In this document: positions 7,801 through 13,662 of the stretch, piece by piece
How the letters are laid out: each line of letters starts with the position of its first letter
Position numbering within the stretch: position 1 is the first letter of the stretch
From: Hepatocystis sp. ex Piliocolobus tephrosceles
Lineage: Eukaryota > Apicomplexa > Aconoidasida > Haemosporida > Plasmodiidae
Length of the DNA: 13,662 nt
Reading direction: 5' to 3'
Assembly (NCBI GenBank): GCA_902459845.2
Contig: CABPSV020000550.1
Span: 1 to 13,662, forward strand
Translations under genes and position numbers: made by a program
The notes under the pieces: model-generated
What the model was told of the DNA's origin: nothing
Databases searched by the model: none
Seen by the model: only the letters and a program-made list of their open reading frames with translations

Positions 7801-10800
7801 CTAGTGGGTCGATTTATTTTTGGTTTTTCCATAAGTACTTACTTAGTGGTGGTGGTAGTGGTAGTGGTAGTGGTAGTGCCACACATAGGACTACTAGCAT
7901 GACAACAAATAGGAATACTAACATGGCAACAAATAGGACTACTAACATGGCAACAAATAGGACTACTAATACGAACACTAACACGACCAGTGGTAAAATC
8001 GAAATATACTGTTTTTATACAACCTTATACGTTAAATCTGTCATAGAATCCAACGTTATAAATGAATATAACAAAGCCAAAAATAATAAAAATGAAAATA
8101 AAATGGCTTCAAAAAATACAACAAAAACAAATGACACAAAAAAGTTATTTGTTATATCATCAACATCATCATCATCTTATTATTTTTCATCGAGTGATTG
8201 TGAGGATAAACCGAAAAAACGTAAGGATACTAAAACAAAAGAAGAAACAAAAAGGGGGTTAAACAATGGAAAGAATTATAGTACCACTATAACTCCAGAT
8301 GTTATTAATACATCTAATAGAACGAACATAAATAATAATATTTTAGCTAATATAAAGAAACAGGTTAATAACCGAATTGGACTTACAACGAATGATAATA
8401 GTAAACATAATAACACAATAAACATTAATAAAGAAAATAATATAAATAATATAAATAATGTAAATAATTGTTATAAAAGAGATAACAGTTTTGGTATGGG
8501 TGAAACCCAAACAGGAAGACATGTATCATCAAATATGGGTTCTAGTTCGAATATTACCACAAGTAATAACTGCAACCACTCCAATTGTAACTGTAATGGT
8601 AGCACTGTCCATATAATAAACTCAATACTTGAATCTATAATGAACGAAAAAGGTACTATTAAATATAGATCGAAAAAATTGTATTACAGAATAAGTAAAA
8701 TCGCTTTTAGTATATCAGACGAATATATAATAGTTGGTGATGGAATAACAAATAAATCCAATTCAACAAAGGAATTTATAAATGCAGTTACAACAAAAAC
8801 AAATTTATCAATATTTTGTATAAAAACATGTAAAGAAATTAAAAATTTTGAAATAAAAAAATGTACTAGTTATGTTAGTTTTATTGAACCTAATCCATAT
8901 TATAAAGATATTGTTTTATTTGGTTGTTTTAAAAAATATATTTTTTTAATAAATATAGAAAAAAAAAAAATGATAAAAAAATATTCTTATGATAATGAAT
9001 TAAAAAATTTAAGTGCTGATTGGAATAAAACTGGTTCTACATTTATTGTTTCTCATAATTTTGGATATTTTTCTATTTTTTCAATGAATAACGATGCATG
9101 TTATACATTAACATTAACAGAACAAATTACTTCTTTACAACTTAAAAAATTTAGCAACTATACCATAACAAATGAAAATAGCTTAAGTGATGAACAAACA
9201 GAGATATTGCAAGATGTTTATATGTTGAATACAAATGGAGAAAATAATAGGTTTATAAATTATCTTATGCGAAATAACTATGTCGCAATCAATAAATTTT
9301 CACATAATAGGTATGGAACTAATGGATTTGGTTTTTTTGTTGAACGTGTTTTTAATGAAAGAGATAAATCGAGTAATGACTACACAGATCGTAGTTCCAT
9401 TGAAAGTAATAGTACCCTAAGTAGTAGTAGTAATAGAATAGCGACATTAAATAACTCGCAAACGGGTACACATAACAATAATAACTATTGGGCACGTTTT
9501 TTTAACTCTTCACGTTTAAGGGAACCTAATAGTGGCAATAATAACAGTAGTAATAGTAACGATTTTAGAAGTAGAAAGAAATCAAAAAAAAAAATAATAA
9601 AAGATACATCAGAGGAGAAATCAGAAGGGGAAAAAACAATTTATACATTATACTCAGATAGCAACAGTGAAAAAAATTTGGAAAAAACAAATTATATGCA
9701 AAAAAAAAATAATTCATTTAAAAAAAGCACTAATCATAACAACGATAGTTATGATAATTGTACTTACATTGAATCTAGACAAAGCAAAACCATTAGTAAC
9801 AAATATAATGATTATAAAATAGAAAGTAACGATGTAAAAATCGTTGGAAATGATCTATTTAAAGAAAAAGGTAAACAATATGTTATAAATTTAGAGAACA
9901 TAGAAACAAATGATACAGAAGTTATAAATGTAGAAGATGCGCATAGTCGAAATCTATTTAATAAGTGTTTTAAAAAAAATGAAATAATTAATATTGATAA
10001 TATAATAACGAATACTGCCAAAAATAATGTTGTTACTGACAAAAATAATGTTGTTACTGATATTGTTGTCACTGATGTCAATGTACACTTTACTGATGGT
10101 AAAAATAAATGTAAAAAAAAAGATGTATCGAGCGGGAAAAAAAAAAAAAAAAAAACAATCAAAAAGGTAAAGAAAAAATTAAGTATAAATAAGAATACGA
10201 GTTTAACCAAGCGTGATAGTAATGGAAGTGGCAGTAGCAATAGCAGCAGTAGTAGTAGTAATAGTAGTAATAGTAGTAATAGTAGTAATAGTAGTAATAG
10301 TAGTAATAGTAGTAATAGTAGTAATAGTAGTAATAGTAGTACTAGTAGTAGTAGAAACAGCAACGGAAACAGTTACAGAAACAGAAACAGAAACAGAAAC
10401 AGTAACAGAAACAGTAATAGAAACAGAAACAAAAACAGAAACAAAAACAGAAACAAAAACAGAAACAAAAACAAAAACAATAACAACAGTAGCAGCAGTA
10501 GTAGTAGTAGTAGTAGTAGCAATAGCAGTAGTATTGACTGTATCAAAATAAGTGATACTGATGATAACTTATATAATAATAACTCATTCAATCGGCCGTT
10601 AAACAATAATAATAGAATTAAAAAAAAGTCTATTATTGCAAAAAATAAGAAAATAAATAGATTAAAACGCTATTTTAGTTTAAAATGTAAAGAAAAAAAT
10701 GATAAATCAGGTAAAAGTGATCAATTAGATAAAGATAAAAAAAAAAATAATAAATTAGAAAATATAAACAATATAATGTTAGATATAGATGAATATAGTT

Positions 10801-10994
10801 CCATTAGTCTTTTAAGTGATAACACATGTAACAAAAATTATTCTGATAATTTACTTTTAAATCTATCTATGTATAGTTCATCTAATTATTCATCCGATAG
10901 TTCTTTTGTGAGTGTACATACAGAATGGTGTGATTATAAAAAAAATAGTTGTCACTCACAAAGTTCTTATGAAAATTATCCATATAATAATAAC

Positions 10995-11044
<50 letters not shown>

Positions 11045-13662
11045 TCTATCTTCTCTTAATCAATTATCACTATATAATACTGACCATAAAAAAAAAGTCA
11101 TAAATAAATTAAAGTATTCAGTAAAATCAAACGAATTTACAAAAAATGAATTACTCGAGACGAATCATAGGAAGGGTATATATACCCCTGGTCATAATAA
11201 AAATGGAATAATTAAAAAACAGGATAGTCAGGATGAGAGTGACTATAAGCATGATCATAAGCATAAGAATAAACATAAACATAAGCATAAACATATGCAT
11301 GACCACAAACGTGAGCAAATAAAAAATGATAGTGTCCATACAAATTATAACAATATTTTAGATATATTTCAACATAACTATATATCACATAATTATAAAG
11401 ATAAAAATTTGAATAGATACAAAAATAAACAGGAAATTTTGAAAGAACGTAAAAAGTGCAAAAAACGTAAAGGACGTAAACAAGTAGAAGGTAAGGATAA
11501 TATTACACTAAACGATTTTAATAATATCAACATATTGATTGATAAAAATGTATGTGTGTATAAACAAAATTTACAACCGTTACTGCCATTATTTTCTAGT
11601 TTTAGTGTGGCCAATACAAATTTTAAACAGCTCAACACTTATTCACAATTCTTTATTACAAGCATCTTCTTTTCTTATTTAAAAAATATAAAAAAAAAAA
11701 TGAACACTAATAAATACATAAATTTTGAATTGCTATTATTATATGATGTTGTGTATAAAATTGTTACAAATCATTATAAAAAAAACAATGCTACTATGAT
11801 TGACTATAACATGGGTACTTATAATAGTTATGTACCTCTAAATAATAAAAAAAAATATATGAAGGAAAGGAAAACAGGTGATGGTGGTAGTGGTCATGAT
11901 GGTGGTAGTGGTCATGATGGTGGTAGTGGTCATGATGGTGGTAGTGGTCACGATGGTGGTAGTGGTCACGATGGTGGTTATGTTTTGCCATTTAAAAAAA
12001 CAAAAATAAAACATGATAATGGTAATAATAAACAAAATAATATTATTAATAATTATACATTAATAAACAATGAGGAAAAGTATCTTTTAAAAAACCAAAC
12101 AAGTGGACAGTGCATACTTGATAATTATACTAAAAACGGAAGTATGAGCAAAAATATGAGCCAAAGTATGAGCAAAAATATGATCAGCAATATAACAAAT
12201 GAATGCATTACATACACAATGCATAAAGAAGAGTATAACAACACAAACAAGTATAGCCATAACGGTTTATTATACAAAAATAATAAAAAAGATATACTAC
12301 TAAATAATAATAATAATAATAATAATAATTATAATCATGTCAATATGAGTGAAAAAGATAAACGTTTTTTAAAAAAATTAAAAAAATATATTGAATATTT
12401 TAAATATGGAAACACTAGGACTGGTCATAATACAAACAAAACGGACAAAATGAGAAAATATTTTTTAAATGTGTCAAGAATAAATAAAATATATCAACAT
12501 TATATTCTTACAAAAGATTTTAACAAGTTGGATGAAATAATTTTAAACAGTTATAATACTCATGTTACTAAAAATGATTATTATTGGCATAGTGACAGTA
12601 AAAATATAACCAACAACAGTGTAGATTATAATTATTACAACAAATATAAAAAAAATTTAGATAAAATAAATACATGTGTTTTATTACGATTTGCTCAAAA
12701 GTTACCATGTAAACATGAAGAAGATATAACACATTTTATTTATAGTAATAAAAAAAAAAAATATAATGATTATAAAGTAAAAGATTTATGTAAAATTTAT
12801 ATAAAACATTATGAAAATGTTAATAAACAAAAAGTGAATTTTGATAACACATTATTTATCTATTCAAATCAAAATAATATATTATTTATGGATAATAATG
12901 TAAAAAATATATTACATATGTTACAAGATCAATATACAAAAAAGTTAATTCGTAAAAAATATAATTTATTAAACAGAAGTCAATTAAAAGGAAGATATTG
13001 TATTATTAAAAATGTTAAAAATATGTTACGACATTATCAACAGGATCCTAATTTGTTTTATATTGGTCGCGATATGTATGATTATAGTGTACTTCTAGCA
13101 CCATCTATTTCTGCTGCGAATAATAATATTCATAATAATCTGACTATTAATAATAATAATAATAATTATTTAAGTCGTTCATTTGGATATAATAATTATA
13201 ATTTTAATTTACAAGGAAGAGAATATTCTAATTTTACTGATGGAAATTTATATCATTATCTTAATGAACATTCTAATGATACATATCATGATCGTACATT
13301 TGTAAACATTATTAATGATATAAATGCTAATCTTAGTTTTAATCTTACTCAGACTGCTCAAACTGGTCGTAATAATAATAGTAATATTATTAGAAATAAT
13401 AACAGAGATAATATCCATAATAACATTAATAACAGTAATAACATTAATAACATTAATAACATTAATAACATTAATAACATTAATAACATTAATAACATTA
13501 ATAACAGTAATAACATTAATAACACTAATAACATTAATAACATTAATAACATTAATAACATTAATAACAGTAATAACATTAATAACATTAATAACATTAA
13601 TAACATTAATAACATTAATAACATTAATAACAGTAATAACATTAATAACACTAATAACATTA
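4854..13662 (+). CDS. BRWD/PHIP-like giant WD40 protein (N-terminal 2,936 residues, partial)
   Basis: A single open frame runs from the ATG at 4854 to the right edge without a stop or a needed intron. The start was chosen because it is the first in-frame ATG after a TAG (4836-4838) and an A-rich run; a second ATG lies two codons on. Residues 1-580 are Asn-rich with a Cys repeat. Residues ~584-1413 hold eight degenerate WD40 blades in BRWD order. Telling matches are AGRDGFIKIYHLSTG and AHLHSISD (blades 1-2), FANNTSDFVTVNASGSIYFW (blade 5), FIEPNPYYKDIVLFG (blade 7; BRWD has LEPHPFDPRVLFSAG) and DWNKTGSTFIVSH (blade 8). DEQT at ~1446, then DVYMLNTNGENNRFINYL, mirrors BRWD's DEQT and PFLVDVDGNPHPSRYQRL. 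Basic clusters, including PKKRK at 1120-1124, suggest nuclear import. BRWD proteins read acetylated chromatin with C-terminal bromodomains and can be substrate receptors for cullin-4 ligases. The bromodomains would lie past the window. The family call is by eye. Confidence 0.85.
5085..5132 (+). other. His4 and C-x2-C-x2-H cluster in the N-terminal tail
   Basis: Residues 78-81 are four consecutive His. Cys87, Cys90 and His93 follow in the string NNCDGCNNH. The grouping could bind metal, but the surroundings are low-complexity, so this is only a possibility. Confidence 0.4.
5646..5795 (+). repeat. Ten 15-bp units encoding Asn-Asn-Leu-Cys-Asp
   Basis: Ten exact-length tandem units give residues 265-314 as (NNLCD)10, ten Cys at five-residue spacing. 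The usual unit is AACAATTTATGTGAT. Units 3 and 5 differ by two bases (AAT to AAC, TTA to TTG), both synonymous. A 15-A run coding for Lys5 follows directly. The period is a multiple of three, so other frames also stay open; those are shadows. Confidence 0.95.
7845..7990 (+). repeat. Gly-Ser linker and 24-bp repeats in a propeller loop
   Basis: Right after blade 5 comes a run of alternating Gly and Ser (7845-7876). It is followed by three and a half tandem 24-bp units from 7887, each coding for eight residues of the form RTTNMATN (variants RTTSMTTN and RNTNMATN). Together they make a flexible loop insertion. Some unit differences change amino acids. Confidence 0.85.
8205..8264 (+). other. Basic cluster resembling a nuclear localisation signal
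   Basis: Residues 1118-1137 begin DKPKKRKDTKTKEETKRG. PKKRK is a good monopartite signal. It lies in the long loop between blades 5 and 6, after an acidic/Ser stretch (SSDCED). Other basic blocks lie near 10107-10215 and 11436-11486. Confidence 0.5.
10107..10215 (+). other. Lysine-rich block with a 19-A coding tract
   Basis: Residues ~1752-1788 are dominated by Lys (KCKKKD, then Lys6, then KKVKKK). Six consecutive AAA codons plus one base make an uninterrupted run of 19 A at 10137-10155. The frame is clearly maintained after it. The block could serve as a nuclear localisation or nucleic-acid-binding patch. Confidence 0.6.
10260..10340 (+). repeat. Nine 9-bp units encoding Asn-Ser-Ser
   Basis: Nine perfect AATAGTAGT units give residues 1803-1829, bracketed by Ser-rich sequence on both sides (from 10221 and again at 10488-10525). 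Confidence 0.95.
10353..10487 (+). repeat. Arg-Asn / Lys-Asn alternating tract
   Basis: About 45 codons alternate Asn with Arg, Lys, Ser or Gly (AGAAAC, AAAAAC and AGTAAC hexamers). The product is highly basic and disordered, between two poly-Ser stretches, giving an overall Ser - basic/Asn - Ser arrangement. Confidence 0.9.
10986..11039 (+). repeat. Poly-asparagine tract (18 Asn)
   Basis: Eighteen consecutive Asn codons, all AAT except one AAC at position three. This is typical of Asn repeats in Plasmodium proteins. Shorter Asn runs occur near 12303 and 13147. Confidence 0.95.
11247..11309 (+). repeat. Lys-His alternating tract
   Basis: Residues 2132-2152 alternate Lys or Asp with His: nine His in 21 residues, beginning KHDHKHKNKHKH. 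Such tracts can bind divalent metal or polyanions. Codons mix AAA/AAG and CAT/CAC, so this is not a pure DNA slippage product. Confidence 0.85.
11550..11790 (+). other. Higher-complexity island, possible folded segment
   Basis: Residues ~2233-2312 are free of repeats and rich in hydrophobic and aromatic residues (VCVYKQNLQPLLPLFSSF, later FELLLLYDVVYKIV). In BRWD/PHIP a cryptic Tudor-like region follows the propeller and a disordered linker. This island occupies a comparable order, but I cannot align it with confidence. Confidence 0.35.
11880..11978 (+). repeat. Five 18-bp units encoding Asp-Gly-Gly-Ser-Gly-His
   Basis: Five tandem DGGSGH units followed by a partial DGG. The first three units use CAT for His and the last two CAC; all other bases are identical, so the protein repeat is exact. 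Gly is otherwise rare in this protein. Confidence 0.95.
12357..13118 (+). other. Second higher-complexity island
   Basis: Residues ~2502-2755 are mostly repeat-free, with predicted helices (KRFLKKLKKYIEYFKY), aromatic-rich stretches and LLRFAQKLPCKHEEDITHF. It is the longest non-repetitive part after the propeller and probably folds. No bromodomain signature is visible in it. I do not recognise the fold. Confidence 0.4.
13419..13662 (+). repeat. 27 units of 9 bp encoding Asn-Asn-Ile, reaching the window edge
   Basis: The units are AATAACATT, with the third codon sometimes AGT (Ser) or ACT (Thr). Reading only the third residue, the order is I S I7 S I T I4 S I6 S I T I, then the edge. The S-I-T-I block recurs 126 bases apart (13500 and 13626), so 14-unit blocks were duplicated. 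True length is probably uncertain. Confidence 0.95.

Larger units (their letters stand above)
6603..9092 (+). other. Expanded eight-blade WD40 propeller (BRWD type)
   Basis: Blade estimates by residue: 1, 584-625; 2, 626-656; 3, ~739-760; 4, ~781-831; 5, ~945-996; 6, ~1271-1337; 7, ~1337-1382; 8, ~1381-1413. Blades 1, 2, 5, 7 and 8 are convincing against BRWD/PHIP sequence; 6 is good; 3 and 4 are tentative. The WD dipeptides themselves are mostly lost (IYH, IHV, YFW, FSI at strand ends). The propeller spans about 830 residues where the animal domain takes roughly 330, because of loop insertions, the largest between blades 5 and 6 (~275 residues). Confidence 0.72.

Noticed and set aside
9812..10606. 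Leu/Phe-rich open frames on the minus strand (9812-10363 and 10373-10606)
   Set aside because: They are antisense shadows of the Ser/Asn and Arg/Asn repeats of the giant gene; a repeat with a period divisible by three opens several frames at once.
11794..12035. Minus-strand His/Tyr-rich and Thr-rich frames
   Set aside because: Antisense shadows of the DGGSGH repeat.
13358..13660. Minus-strand Leu/Met-rich open frame
   Set aside because: Antisense of the NNI array; it has no sequence complexity of its own.
9500..13662. Searched for a bromodomain after the propeller
   Set aside because: No ZA-loop-type P-x-D-x-x-x-Y-Y segment or conserved Asn context was found in the repeat-free parts; it must lie past the right edge if present.

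Overview
The window looks like nuclear DNA of a malaria parasite (Plasmodium); I cannot fix the species. Non-coding DNA is almost pure A/T, with (TA)n microsatellites and long A/T homopolymers, including a 35-T run. Coding DNA is A/T-biased, with A-rich runs just before start codons and proteins broken up by asparagine-, serine- and lysine-rich low-complexity tracts. The one likely intron is short and A/T-rich. Nothing bacterial, viral, transposon-like or CRISPR-like is visible.

Layout: (1) 1-1447, minus strand: the 5' part of a TAPT1-family (Pfam DUF747 type) multi-pass membrane protein gene, leaving the window on the left. The uninterrupted frame stops at 275, but an 11-A homopolymer just before that stop seems to carry a one-base indel. 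In the shifted frame, coding-like sequence runs to a good splice donor at 185, and a matching acceptor lies at 17. (2) 1448-4853: a 3.4 kb spacer between two head-to-head genes, presumably holding both promoters and 5' UTRs. It is rich in microsatellites and has three minisatellites (one of 14 bp period, two of 16 bp period with mirrored cores). (3) 4854-13662, plus strand: one open frame of 2,936 codons with no stop, leaving the window on the right. Its residues ~584-1474 match, blade by blade, the WD40 propeller and the conserved segment after it in the BRWD/PHIP family (bromodomain and WD-repeat proteins, chromatin readers). Very large low-complexity insertions sit in the loops. The bromodomains expected for the family are not in this window and would lie beyond the right edge.

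The two genes share only a divergent intergenic region; I see no functional link. One encodes a predicted endomembrane protein, the other a predicted nuclear chromatin-associated protein. The most useful observations are the recognition of the giant frame as BRWD-like, the probable frameshift plus intron in the TAPT1-like gene, and several protein-coding tandem repeats (Cys-, His- and Asn-rich) whose unit-to-unit differences are partly or wholly synonymous. I found no convincing new biological system.
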